A stretch of DNA of 64,000 bases from Limnoperna fortunei (GCA_944474755.1 OX104115.1:74376993-74440992), one strand, 5' to 3'; numbered from the stretch's first letter, positions 11,950 to 24,100 are shown. The notes: generated from the sequence alone by a model not told the origin. A program made the numbers and translations.

Positions 11950-12226
11950 GTTCAATTAGTTAAGTTACCGGACCCGAGTTACCTCCCTTCACATCTCGGC
12001 ATACCCGAAATACCGACCTACGGGACAAAAAATTGCAATATTTTCATAAATATACGTTTAGTTACACTTTTACTGAAACTTAATAATTCAATATCATAAT
12101 CTTGTTATATCTTCCAAATATTTTATGAAAATTCTGTCTGATAATCACGAAAACCATTAAAGTCGATTTCTGTCTCGGGGATTTTGTCTCGGGTTCGGGT
12201 TCGGGCTACCCGAAATACCGACCACC

Positions 12227-12235
12227 GTTTTGTTC
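12227..12235. repeat. Target-site duplication, right (GTTTTGTTC)
   Basis: Right copy of the perfect 9-bp duplication at the edge of the Mutator-like element. Confidence 0.85.
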
Positions 12236-13410
12236 CCCTTTTTTAAATACTCCCCAGGTAAAATATGGTATATTTTATTTAGAGTCAGACATATAAGTAA
12301 CAAACATTTAACATGAGCTCTTAAACCGATTTAATATTTTTATACAACTGAAACAAATCACAAAAAATAACATGCCAGCACAAAATTAACGTACATGTTA
12401 GGTACATTCATACAAAGTATATAAAGCAAGATAGCATTCAAGATGAACAGCACAATACATGCATTTTAAAACATATATTTGAAATAGATGCATTCAAAAA
12501 ATCTGAGCACATGATTAAAAACATACATAAAAATTAAACTTAAAGCAGGCGGCAAAAGATAAATGTAGTTTAATATATTTTAAGTAGCAAGATCAGTAGA
12601 AAAAACCAAATAAATATACTAATAATCTATGAAGGAAAGCTAACATGAAAAAACTTGTACCGTTGTAAAGTCACACAAATGGTGACTTACATATAGTACA
12701 AAAACATTTTTGCCCCCTCCCCCACACACACACACCAGCTGGCAATGTAATTTTTAACTGCTCAAAGGATGTCATACCTCGTGCCTCATTTGGCAATGTA
12801 TTCCACAAGATGGATGCCACAAATTTTATCAGCATTGTTCTCTAGCACATTACATTTAAATAAACAAATATCTATCACATATACATGTAAATTTTTGTAA
12901 GGTATTATAGCAAAAGAATTTTTCAGATGAAGCTAAATGATACTATAGTACATTGTACTATAGTGTTCGATTTTCTGACAGATTTTTGGTGCACAGAAAA
13001 CGGCTGATTTTGATTAAAAAATTTGCTTAAAATGATTACATTGATATTTATTTGTGAATGCAGTCCAAGAATTAGACTAATTTCCTTACGTAGAATCGTG
13101 GACTGCATCCTTTTTATTCTAAGGACACAATAAGTTCATTACGTAATTTCATAACCACCATCGGAAACAGCAGCGTACATTTAGTTTGAAAATACATTGC
13201 ACTACTTTAAATATATCTTGATTACAGCTAATATCTTGTCTTACTTTAACACACTGTTTCCTATTACCTAAATAACATTTTAAAATCTTTAAGGGAAATT
13301 CTGACTAGTACCATTAGACTGAAGCTTTAATAATAATAGGTCTTGAGGAAGGCAATCAAAGGCCTTGGATAGGTCCATTATTATGGTAGCTAGATATTGG
13401 TTTTTATCTA

Positions 13411-13861
13411 AAATTAAGTATGTATTTAGTCAAAATCTGAAAAAATATCTATTGATACAACCCGTGTGATAAAAACCTTGTATAATCTATAAATGTGATA
13501 CAAGATGTACTTTTGTCAGAACTACTTCTTGACATCACAATGAATGGTATAACCAATGATTCGTTGAATGACTCATTCTATGAATGAAAGATGACGTCAT
13601 AATGCGTGTGTCGTTAGGGGCTATATAAACAAATAAAGAAAGGCTTCGGTGGTAATGTTAAATTTTAAATTGTAAACATTCAGTTTTGTTCTGCTCTTTG
13701 TATACTTCTTAATTTTAGATAAACTTATTACATACATCTCGACAGTTGCATACATTCCGCATCACAACTCGACGCTGCACGTCTTGTAGTGATACGAATG
13801 TACACAACTGTCTCGACGTGATACAGGTAGTTGTACCTACACATAATGTATGTAATGTATA
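13411..13861. mobile_element. 451-bp insertion in the LINE fossil, 8-bp duplication
   Basis: Alignment with copy 1 shows the LINE sequence running into TTTATCTA at 13403-13410 and resuming after TTTATCTA at 13862-13869. Everything between is inserted. The insert carries GTGATACAA and AATGATTCGTTGAATGACTC words, a TATA-like CTATATAAAC at about 13620, and an AAATAAAG. It has no clear inverted ends and no coding frame. The 8-bp duplication suits a hAT-like or similar DNA element, but the class is undetermined; a solo LTR usually gives 4-6 bp. Confidence 0.65.
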
Positions 13862-13927
13862 TTTATCTACAAAAATTTTCCAATCTTCATTCACTCTCAA
13901 GAGGGTAGTGTCAAACAAAGTTTGTTT

Positions 13928-14021
13928 GGAATGTGGCCAAATTTCAGGCTCGGAATGTGGCCAAAAAACAGGCTCGGAATGTGGCCAAAAAACAGGCTCC
14001 GAATGTGGCCTAAAAACAGAT
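13928..14021. repeat. 24-bp minisatellite, 4 copies, within LINE fossil
   Basis: GGAATGTGGCCAAAAAACAG plus GCTC, repeated at 13928, 13952, 13976 and 14000. The repeat is a multiple of three and keeps a plus-strand frame open (SECGQKTG), but that frame is antisense to the LINE and is not a gene. Confidence 0.9.
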
Positions 14022-14353
14022 TGAAGATGATGTCAAAATAAGCAGTTAACTGACTGAATTTGAATGGTGGTTAAAAAAATATAACTGTAGAAAAAAATGT
14101 TCTCAATAAGTTGATTACTGTCATTAGTTCTTGTCGTTTAAAAAAACAATTCTTGCTATTTTGCTGATTGGGCTGTACTCAGTTACCAGTGGCTGTTGTA
14201 ATAATCTGTTCATTAATAAACATGTAAAAGTTTTGTTAGTATGCAAAACCTGTACAACTGTAGCTCTCGCCGGCAAGTAATTCTCGTCACCCTATCTTTT
14301 GACAGTTTTTGTTCAAAATTGCCATTTTAAAAGGGATAATTGTCATTTGTTTT

Positions 14354-14408
14354 GGATTAAAGATACATGTAGTAATAATGGGATTAAAGATACATGTAGT
14401 AATAATGG
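14354..14408. repeat. 27-bp direct duplication
   Basis: The phrase GATTAAAGATACATGTAGTA followed by ATAATGG occurs twice in a row. It is flanked by an inverted word, TTCTTGCTATTTTG at 14150 and CAAAATAGCAAGAA at 14417, which suggests a small decayed fold-back element. Confidence 0.75.
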
Positions 14409-14447
14409 CACAGTCACCAAAATAGCAAGAATTGCTTCTGTCATTTT

Positions 14448-14831
14448 AATGGTGAGAACTACTCTCTGACCAGTAGGTTAATGGTGAGAACTACTCTCTG
14501 ACCAGTAGGTTAATGGTGAGAACTACTCTCTGACCAATAGGTTAATGGTGAGAACTACTCTCTGACCAGTAGGTTAATGGTGAGAACTACTCTCTGACCA
14601 GTAGGTTAATGGTGATAACTACTCTCTGACCAGTAGGTTAATGGTGAGAACTACTCTCTGACCAGTAGGTTAATGGTGAGAACTACTCTCTGACCAGTAC
14701 GTTAATGGTGAGAACTACTCTCTGACCAGTAGGTTAATGGTGAGAACTACTCTCTGACCAGTAGGTTAATGGTGATAACTACTCTCTGACCAGTACGTTA
14801 ATGGTGAGAACTACTCTCTGACCAGTAGGTT
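14448..14831. repeat. 32-bp minisatellite, 12 copies
   Basis: Twelve contiguous copies of a 32-bp unit containing AATGGTGAGAACTACTCTCT, nearly identical. Single-base variants (GATAACT for GAGAACT; CAGTACG for CAGTAGG) recur in an ordered way, with copies 6-7 and 11-12 sharing them, which suggests block duplication. There are no spacers. Confidence 0.95.
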
Positions 14832-15780
14832 TCACAATCAGTGAGGATAGTATGTCAATTTATATCCTGAGTTATTTAATTGTAACAAAATATAATAAAC
14901 GAGCCAATGTTGAGTTCATTATTTCGTTGAAATAAAATAACAAGAGATGATATCTAGGGGTATACAATTCAGACTTTTTGTGAAACCTATTTCTCTTATG
15001 TTGGAATGAAAAATATAATTTAAGTGGCATAATTGTGAAAACAGGGCATCATTGAAACACAGACAAATGTGTAATAGACAGATGTTATTCAAGGCTTTAT
15101 TAGTATAACGAGTTGTAACATTAAAAAATGGAACAAATAAAGAATGGAAACATCTTTCAAATTAAACATAACAAAATAACTGTTTATACAAAACATGTTC
15201 ATATTCCTATTTTCATCAGGAATGCACTTTGACCCCCTGAAAGTGACTTCACAATCAATTTTTCATATCTCTAGATCTTTTTCCTCACACATTGTTGTCC
15301 AGTGTATATGACATTTTACAAGTCGTCTGAGAAATAGAGAATAGAAGATTAATTCTTACAAAATCAGTTGGGGATATGTATATTGTGGACAGAAAAATCC
15401 TTTAAACATAAATGTACATGTAAAGTCCACTGTTGTAAATGTTAATATCTAAAACTGATAAAAGTTGATAAAAATATATGTGTCTATATCAGTCATTAAA
15501 TAAACCCGTGTCAAATTGCCTTCATAAAAAATACTCCCTTTGTAGAATTGCCCATGCTAAAAATGCTCCCACCATTAGCAAAATTGCCTCACAGTATAAA
15601 ATCTGAATAAATTAAGATAATTATTCCTAATTCAATGAATATATTGTAAAAGAATATGTGCCCTTTCTAATTTACTTGGATGGATTTATAAGAATTTTTT
15701 TACCATAGTTGATGTTGGTGTATTTTTGTATTCTCTTTATATCCTGATTGATGAATAAGCAAGAAAAAAAGAGATTAATA
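14832..15780. other. AT-rich spacer, nothing recognised
   Basis: Low-complexity AT-rich DNA without usable frames. I see no RNA gene or repeat that I can name. Confidence 0.5.
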
Positions 15781-15944
15781 GGTTCTTTCATATGTTTTTG
15801 GGAAAGACCGGTTGATCTTTCACGAGTGATAGAAATTTTATGTCTTTTCGCCAGTGGAGCTCAGCGGAATGAGCCAAAAGACATAAAAATTTCTATCACG
15901 AGTGAAAGTTCATAGGGCTTTCCCAAAAGCGCATGAAAGTACCC
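15781..15944. repeat. Palindromic fold-back element, ~68-bp arms
   Basis: Left arm 15781-15848 and right arm 15875-15944 pair over most of their length (CACGAGTGATAGAAATTT answered by AAATTTCTATCACGAGTG) around a 26-bp centre. Likely a fold-back transposon or MITE. Confidence 0.8.
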
Positions 15945-15947
15945 ATT

Positions 15948-16197
15948 TCTTCCGTAAACCAACAAATTTCACATTGCTATGTCCTATAGACTCTCCATTG
16001 TTTTATACTCCATTGTCTCTGACATGCAATCAGAATGCCGGAAACAAGAACGTCATAGAAGAACGTTGTTATGATTCCATAACAACGCTCTTGTTTCTGG
16101 CGTTTTGTTGATTGGACGACACAGCAAGTACAGATGTGTGCACGTGAGCTCATCTGTACTGGGTCATCTGTACCAGAAATCAGCCATTTACGGAAGA
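15948..16197. repeat. Second fold-back, nested hairpins
   Basis: TCTTCCGTAAA at 15948 is answered by TTTACGGAAGA at 16187. Inside lies a hairpin built on GAAACAAGAACG (16040) against CGCTCTTGTTTC (16086), with a GTTGTTATG / CATAACAAC inner stem. It abuts the preceding fold-back. Confidence 0.6.
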
Positions 16198-16703
16198 ATA
16201 TTTAATCTGTATTGCCAACCTATCATAAGTGATACAGTTCTTTAAAAAAAATTAGCCATTATAAGAATGAAAAAAAAACAACAAGAAAATCGTTGGTCAT
16301 TATGCATTTTAACATTTATATTTCAAATGATACAATAGTTTTTTTTTCAAAAAGGAAAGTAATTTTAGCATTATTTATAAGGAGGATAAAAATGGAAAAA
16401 AAATTGTCAACTTTCTTTATAAGAATAAATATACATTAATAAATATTAATTCGTTAAGACTAAAAAATACCAGAATAAATCAACAAACAATTTTTAAATA
16501 TTGAAAAATCTTTTAAAATATTTTCAATTACATGTACATACATGCATGAATGTTTTACCATTATTATTAAGTCTGAGCTGGCCCACTTTTGCATTTGGTT
16601 GATTGTAAGTGTGGTGACCTGTTCCACATTAAACACTGAAAGGTTGAATGGGGGATTTAATACAACCATGCAATGCCATAGATGCAGTACCATGCGAAAA
16701 CTG
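16198..16703. other. AT-rich spacer
   Basis: Antisense and sense frames near 16460-16745 overlap the start of the 53-bp minisatellite and do not look coding. Nothing else is recognisable. Confidence 0.5.
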
Positions 16704-17447
16704 TCAACCTTCTGGAATCCTTGTCGTCACACCCTGGCTGAGTAAGGTTCAAACTGCCAACCTTCTGGAATCCTTGTCGTCACACCCTGGCTGAGTAAGG
16801 TTCAAACTGCCAACCTTCTGGAATCCTTGTCGGCACACCCTGGCTGAGTAAGGTTCAAACTTCCAACCTTCTGGAATCCTTGTCGTCACACCCTGGCTGA
16901 GTAAGGTTCAAACTGCCAACCTTCTGGAATCCTTGTCGTCACACCCTGGCTGAGTAAGGTTCAAACTGCCAACCTTCTGGAATCCTTGTCGTCACACCCT
17001 GGCTGAGTAAGGTTCAAACTGCCAACCTGCTGGAATCCTTGTCGTCACACCCTGGTTGAGTAAGGTTCAAACTGCCAACCTTCTGGAATCCTTGTCGGCA
17101 CACCCTGGCTGAGTAAGGTTCAAACTTCCAACCTTCTGGAATCCTTGTCGTCACACCCTGGCTGAGTAAGGTTCAAACTGCCAACCTTCTGGAATCCTTG
17201 TCATCACACCCTGGCTGAGTAAGGTTCAAACTGCCAACCTTCTGGAATCCTTGTCGGCACACCCTGGCTGAGTAAGGTTCAAACTGCCAACCTTCTGGAA
17301 TCCTTGTCGTCACACCCTGGCTGAGTAAGGTTCAAACTGCCAACCTTCTGGAATCCTTGTCGGCACACCCTGGCTGAGTAAGGTTCAAACTGCCAACCTT
17401 CTGGAATCCTTGTCGTCACACCCTGGCTGAGTAAGGTTCAAACTTGC
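16704..17447. repeat. 53-bp minisatellite, 14 copies
   Basis: Fourteen contiguous copies of a 53-bp unit containing CCAACCTTCTGGAATCCTTG, then CACACCCTGGCTGAGTAAGG. The array ends about 490 bp before the SUPT7L coding exon 1, so it lies in the promoter or 5' UTR intron of that gene. Units are over 95 percent identical by eye, implying recent homogenisation and probable length polymorphism. Confidence 0.95.
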
Positions 17448-17948
17448 AACGTCAGTGTTGATATATGATTAACTACCTTGAACCACTCGAACACTGAGGC
17501 CACAATCATTAAGGCCGATACATGTATGATCTGTCTATAGTTATTTTAAACATGCATTGGTCTAGAGAGATTGTATTGACTGCAAAGACCCTTGATTGGA
17601 TAGAGAAAATTTTTTTTTTATTTATGTAATTTTCTTTCCCACTTACATCTATATATTTCTACAAAATTCAATTAAATTGAATGAAAAAATTTTACATTAT
17701 AAAGTGTATTATTAGATCAGGAAAATTCTTATTTCAAGTCTTTCTCTTATTATTTACTTTAAAAATGTTTGAATTTTGTCTTTTTTTTTTTAACTCTTAT
17801 ATGTCTTAGATGATACATGTAAAATAACCAAAATAAAGATAATTCACATAAAGATGTCTGGAAGTGCATTTCTATAACTTTGGCAATTTCATGATGTCAG
17901 ATCTGTAATCCAGTCTTTTAATTTATATTTCAGTACAAGCAATAAACA

Positions 17949-18109
17949 ATGAATAAATCCAAAAAGTGGGGTGAGATTCCAAGTGTTCCTGAAGCTGACT
18001 CTGGCATAGCAGCTATTGAACGAGAGCAGCTTACTAAACTTAGACCGATAGAGGTAGAAGGACCAAGATTACATCAGCCATCTTCCAGACACTGTCCACC
18101 AACTAATGA
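17949..18109 (+). CDS. SUPT7L: SUPT7L coding exon 1
   Basis: Starts MNKSKKWGEIPSVPEADSGI; ends in phase 2 before GTAAGC. An acceptor (TTTCAG at 17928-17933) just upstream shows that the 5' UTR is itself spliced. Confidence 0.88.
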
Positions 18110-21100
18110 GTAAGCGATGCGTGTTGGTCACTTGTGAAAATTGTTTTCTATTCAGAGATCATTTTATCTTTCAATATGATGTCAAATGCCACAATAAAGA
18201 ATATAGATTTTCTGTACTGAGTAACTACACAATTTCCTTGATGACCTGGTACAGGTCTATGTTGACTATGGTTCTAATTGGCTTTTTCTACATAGACATT
18301 TATTTACATTACGTCTGTCTTTCATCGATATCCTAGTTTCCTATTGGTCCAAACCATTACTGATGACGTAGAACCATTCTTTGCATTTCTCAATGAAAAC
18401 GGTAGCCATGAAGAGCACACACGTCCATGATGATGTGCACAGTAAGCAAACAACGCAGAATGATTTAAATCAACAAAAATACATTATGCACGATTTAAAT
18501 CAGGACCCCTGCATTTTTAAAATGAAATAAAATGTAAATATAAGAATTGAATGCATTATTTTGAAGTTTCATTGACGTATGAAAGCGTTGACTGAAGCAC
18601 ATTTTCACCATGAAGCGCTACTGCACTACATTGAATGTGCTTTAGTCAACGTTTTAAGTCTTGCCTTACAAATTTTTTTTATGTAGTCCTAATAATATAG
18701 TATATGAAGCATGCATGTTTTATTAAATGTTTACATGCATAGGTTTACAATCCAGTTTTCTCTGTTATGATACCTCACTTCCCATAGGGGAAAGGAGTCT
18801 GTTTTCAATCTGTGTGTGTGTGTGTGTGTTATTGTGGGCATCTGTAACCATTTTTTAATCACATTTTTCTCATCCATGATAAATGATACAATACTGAAAT
18901 TTTGTCCAGTAGCTTTGTATGATCATGCCAATTTTCAGACCTCCATGACTCCATCTTCCTGTTTACTGACTTAAGTAAATTTTTTATCTTTCGAACATGG
19001 TATTTCAATTTTCTGTCACACTGTTCTTAGCATTAATATATGATACAAACTGAAATTTTGTCAATAGCTTTGTAGGGTCATGTCATATTGTGTAATTTAT
19101 TATACCCCCTCTTCCACATAAGGAAAAGTTAGTAGACTGTTTTTGGTCTGTGTTTGCATGTATAAAGTCATGTATCAGGGATGTCATCAGGTAGCATTTG
19201 CTCACACAAATACTTGTTTTAAAAAATCTTTATTTAAATATGCAACAGACAATTACTTACTTACTAGATATTCGATGGATTTTAGTAACTTAGGTGTTAC
19301 ATTATGTTTCCATTTTGTCAGTCTTCTGCCAGCAGAGAGGTTTGAACTGGATCCACTAACAGCTCACACAATACGATTGGTCCAATATGCCAAAAAACTG
19401 CGAAATATGATTAGTAATTTACAACAGGCAAACCAGGAAAATGTAAGTACATGTATATTTGCCTGTTCCATTATTAACACACCAAGTGGATTTCTTATTA
19501 GAATAAATTCACAATGTCCTGTCTTATTACCAAGAAAAATAATTAAGCAGAATGGGTTCTATTTTATAAAATACCCAGCTCTGCATATATAAGGGATAGA
19601 AGGTATACTGTTTTCAGTCTGTGTGTGTCCGTTCATAGCAATATTTTGTCACAATTTTCTCAGCAATGATAAATGATTTAGAACTGAGGTTTTGTCAATA
19701 GCTGTGTATGATCATGCCATCTTGTGGAATTTATTTCCAAACTTTTCTGTAGTTACAGAGCTGGGGTATTACCAGGGAGCAGTACTACTTGTTACTGCTG
19801 TTAGTTTACATTATACAAACCTTTAAAATTGAAGGTCATTTTAAATGATATTAAATAGTCTTTTATTTAGTGATTCACAAAGACATGTACACTAGTAATA
19901 TAATCTGGTACCTGTACCATTGAAGCCTCATATATTTATGGGGCCTCGGTGACCCAGTGGTTGAGGTACTTCGTCTTCTATGTATCACGTGGTCTGTCAA
20001 TACTGAGATTGCGGGTTCGATTCTCACTGTTGACAGGTTGTATTCGACTCCCATCTTAACTGACAAGGATTGCCAGTTTACCTACAGCAGATGGGGGGTT
20101 TTCTCCGGGTACTCTGTCTTCCTCCCATAATAAAAACTGGACACCATGATATAGCTTAAAAATTGCTAAAAGTGGCATTAAACACCATCAACAAGATCAT
20201 ATATTTACAGAGAAATGGAGATTCAGATGGCTCTTACCCTACAGTGCCACCTATACCAGAATACTGTGGTCTACCCAGCAAACATCAGAAATTAAATTAT
20301 TTACCTTTTGTACCTAAAGACTTTGAAAGGTATTTACAGTATTTTATCTATCACTATAGACCCTACAGAGAAATGTACTAGTACTTAACTGGGGTATTGA
20401 AATGATAGCCATAACATCTTTCTTCCATCTTAAAGTTGAGGTTGTAATACAATAAACCAAACACACAATTAAATTAAAATGTGGTATATGGCCATTAATA
20501 ATTAAAGGAACTTGGATGTTTTAACCATTCTAGTTTCAAGCATTTTTATAAAATTAGTATAAAAGCTGGATTTGTATACTAGACTGAACTTTTTTTAAAG
20601 TATTCATTTTCAAATAAATAAGATTTACCATCAGCTGAACAGTTGTATCAATGACAAAATGGTTCTACATGTATGAAACTGCACAAATGACATTATATAC
20701 ATTTCATACAAATATTTAACATTTAAAAAATAAATTGTATTACTTGCTCTTACATGAATATCACTGTTAGATAATTGCTTTTATTAGTTATTTCATTAAT
20801 ATATGAAATAAAATTTATTTATCATTATTGGCTTCATTAATAAAATTATACACACACTCCATTACACATCTCTCTCACATCAAACTACTATGCAACATAA
20901 GTATATCTACATGTATGCTGATTGACTTAGAACAAATATGGAAAGATCATGACCTGTGTATAAAGACCCCCCCTGTCTTATTTTTTACAATTTCCCTTGG
21001 AAGGTCACATAAGACAGGTTTGACGGTATCACTTGTCATGTGTAAATATTTTTTATTGTGTTTAATTACAGATATTTTTTTAGAACCTAGCAGAGTTTGG

Positions 21101-24100
21101 TTCACATCAAATAAAGGCCTGAGATGTTTGAAGGATTTTTTGTGTTAAAATAAACAACTTATGAAACAATTTTACTATCATATATGTTAAGTACTTGGGT
21201 TATGAGATATTATTTTTCATGAATCACCATAATAATAATTCCACCTGACTCTAAAGAATTCCTGTTCTTAGTAATTCTGTCTAGGAGACCATAACTTTGT
21301 AAATAAGATAGGGACCATATTTGATTTTAACAATCATCATAAATTATTTTTGAAAACTGAATGCCAATCTTGTATTACTTCTAAGACATAATGCCATGGT
21401 ATAGGGTATTATTATATGACAAACATTTAACTTCTTTTTGATTGGCCCAGGGTATCATGAAAAGTATTATGCAGACAGTGTGTTAACCTCAAAGTAGATA
21501 AAAATAGACTGATATAAAAGTTTTGACTTTTGAGTAGCTAAAAATAGAATATTTATCAATTTTCAGTAGTTAAAAATAGAATTCAACAATGGTGAACAAG
21601 CATACATGTAGATATACTTATAGAATATTTATCACTTTTCAGTAGTTAAAAATAGAATTCAACAATGGTGAACAAGCATTAATTTGATTGGTTGAATTAA
21701 AAACATCAGCCAATCAAAATCATTCTTTTAAAACATTCTATTTGTTGACATTGGTTCAAAATGGCTGATGAGCAGCAGACAAGTTTTGCAACTGTCAATG
21801 AACCGGAACTGTTTTTGCCAATTTTTCATAATTGCTCTAATATTACTTTAAATTTTAATTGGAAAATGTGAATATTTCAATTTAAAATGTGATTGATTAC
21901 TGTTGTTATTGATAAAATAAATTTTTATTGTTATCCTTTTTCATTAAAGACTTCTAGTGTAAAAGTAAAAATAGTCATATAATAAAACATTCATCAACTT
22001 TTATATAGGTTAATACCTGGTTTTATCAACCCTCAAAAATAATATCCACACTCGCCGTTGGCTCGGTGGATATAATTTTTTCAGGGTTGATAAAATCAGG
22101 TATTAACCTATATCAAAGTCAATAAATGTATATTCTGACATCTTTGGGGATTTTTTATTTTCTGATAGGCACTAAGCACAAACAGGTATTTAGTTGTTGC
22201 AGAAGGAATATTTTAATTGCCTTAAGTATTGCATTATAGAAATGAATTTATACCACTTACAAATCTAGATCTTTTTTTTATTAGGAAAAAAAAAATCTGT
22301 ATTTTGTCATATTCAACATAATTTTTTCAATTAATGGGATAAGATCTAGAAAAGTCACTGAAGTTAAACGTCACTATAAATTGACCGTAATTTTAATTTT
22401 TTCAGTGATTTTGTACAAGGAAAAGGGGAACCCCCGCCTGTGATAGACGACACAACATGTAGACGATTGGTACAAAGATCTGTTGCTGCCATTTTTGCTC
22501 ATTTAGGATTTGACAGTAAGACATTAATGAATTTCAAGCTGATTTCTGTTATGAAATAACATCACAAATAAGTATCAGAATAAATACAGAATACTAAATG
22601 TTGTCTGAACTGGTGATAAGTGTACCAGAGTTGTTGAATAAAATATTTGTTTGATGTTTTCAGTTAGTAGGCTAATAAAGCAATAATTTATTTGTATACA
22701 AATCATAGCAGGATAAAAAAATTTCAACTTGGCTTGAGCATCACTTATACTTTTTATTTTATAATTATAGATTTAATTTTATTACATATTATTTTTTAAT
22801 TAGTAACTAAATCCAATTTTTTTGCAATTCTGTCATTTATTGCTCAAAAAAGATTTCATATTGACTTGCTTCTACTCTGGTTTTTCTCTGGTTAAAATCG
22901 ATAATGACTCACTTTTACTTTCCATATAAAGAATCAATATTGACCAGTGAATATATTTTAACCAATAAAAAGTCATGTACTAAAACAATTATTGTCTTGT
23001 GTATACTATATTTCAGATTGTAGTGAATCTACACTAGATACATTATCAGATATTTTACACGAGTTCTACCTACAGTTCACCACACATTTACGATCGGCCG
23101 TAGACAGTAAATTATTACATGGACATTCAGGATTCCCTGTAGGTAGCTTTGCTGAGATAAAGATTTTTGTCGTTTCTAGTTTTTCCTTGCTATACTACAG
23201 ATATATGGTTGATCACAGTTTATGAATGGTGTAAACAGACCCAAGCCAGGTTATAGAGTATAACCTGTTCAGAAATTGGAAATATTCGTTACAATTTAAT
23301 TTTAACTAGAAATCTTGACAATTTTAATGGTAAAAACAAGGATGGTGTCTTTGGACTGTTTGAATTTTAACTGTGAAAGAATAGCAAAAGTTACATCATA
23401 TAATATGGGTTGCCCATTTTGAATTAGCCAATCATTCCATCTTTCAAAGCAAATTAAATTTTGAAATGATTGACTGTAAATAGTATAGAATGTAATGAGT
23501 TTAATAACCTTCAGCAATATTTCTGCTGGTGGTATATTTTGGCAGTCTTAGCTCTGTCAATGAAACCACAGGGTATTAAAGATAACCAATGTCATTAGCT
23601 ACATTTTTTGTCAAGTGTTGAAGTTGTATGAAGTCAGAGTTCAGACTCACATGCCACTAGGGATGAATAATTATAAGCTAAGAACCAACAACGCCCATTT
23701 AAAAGGAAAATTTTATTTATGTAGTGTCATAGTTCTACCTGTGTATTCTTGATCCCTTAACAAAACATAGAAACAAAAATTAAAATAGCTCAAAACATAA
23801 TTAGGTTTTTAACACAGAATATTGTTTTATTTCAATTTAATTTAAGCTGTTTTAAATATGTTCTTTTAAAAGTATTTACTGTTTATGCTGTAGGATTGTG
23901 TGGAACAGGTATTCCATGAGATGAAGCTGGGAAGTGTCACAAATTTAAATGACTATTATCAATCACGAGTAATAAATTACAGGAGAAATATGGAAGAAAC
24001 TTGTCAACAGTTGATGCAGGAATATGAAAAGTTGATACAGCCTGTAATGCAGAAAACTCCTGATACAGTCCCTGTTATAAGGTACAGAAATGTTTGATAA

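Larger units (their letters stand above)
9716..12226. mobile_element. Mutator-like element with 250-bp inverted ends
   Basis: A 2,511-bp unit bounded by long terminal inverted repeats: 9716-9965 and 11976-12226. They begin GGTGGTCGGTATTTCGGGTA and its inverse. It is flanked by a perfect 9-bp duplication GTTTTGTTC at 9707-9715 and 12227-12235. Long inverted ends with 9-bp duplications are the signature of the Mutator (MULE) superfamily. The interior has no intact transposase. It carries (TAA)n at about 10004-10040, a (CTTA)n/(TTTA)n tract at 11617-11745 and (ATT)n at 11907-11950. A minus-strand stretch at about 10797-11250 looks faintly coding but is broken by stops. It is therefore non-autonomous. 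Inside each arm the word GGTCGGTATTTCGGGTA occurs twice, at both ends of the arm. Confidence 0.85.
12735..14080 (-). pseudogene. Decayed LINE reverse transcriptase, copy 2, interrupted
   Basis: Minus-strand fossil of the same LINE family as copy 1. Reading from high to low coordinates: a segment matching copy 1 from about 14060; TTLLRVNEDWK at 13865-13912; a 451-bp insert; the segment equivalent to DLSKAFDCLPQDLLLL at 13325-13400; a degraded central part; then near 12923-13108 words such as SQININVIILS; and at 12735-12830 a C-terminal phrase with ILWNTLPNEARGMTSFEQLK. That last phrase is the usual LWNSLP motif near the end of CR1/Jockey reverse transcriptases. Frames are broken throughout. 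A 24-bp minisatellite (13928-14021) has grown inside the former coding region. Confidence 0.75.

Noticed and set aside
13746..14024. Plus-strand Cys-rich frame with four SECGQKTG repeats
   Set aside because: It reads across an inserted element, antisense LINE sequence and a 24-bp minisatellite, so it cannot be an ancestral gene.
14448..14831. CRISPR-like array of 32-bp repeats
   Set aside because: Units are contiguous with no spacers, there are no cas genes, and the genome is animal.
19957..20040. Functional tRNA gene
   Set aside because: The head has A- and B-box-like words but the cloverleaf is degraded. It continues into a SINE body with flanking target duplications.
20828..21148. 106-codon plus-strand frame in SUPT7L intron 3
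   Set aside because: No acceptor or donor gives a frame-compatible exon and the exon 3 to exon 4 join is already exact.
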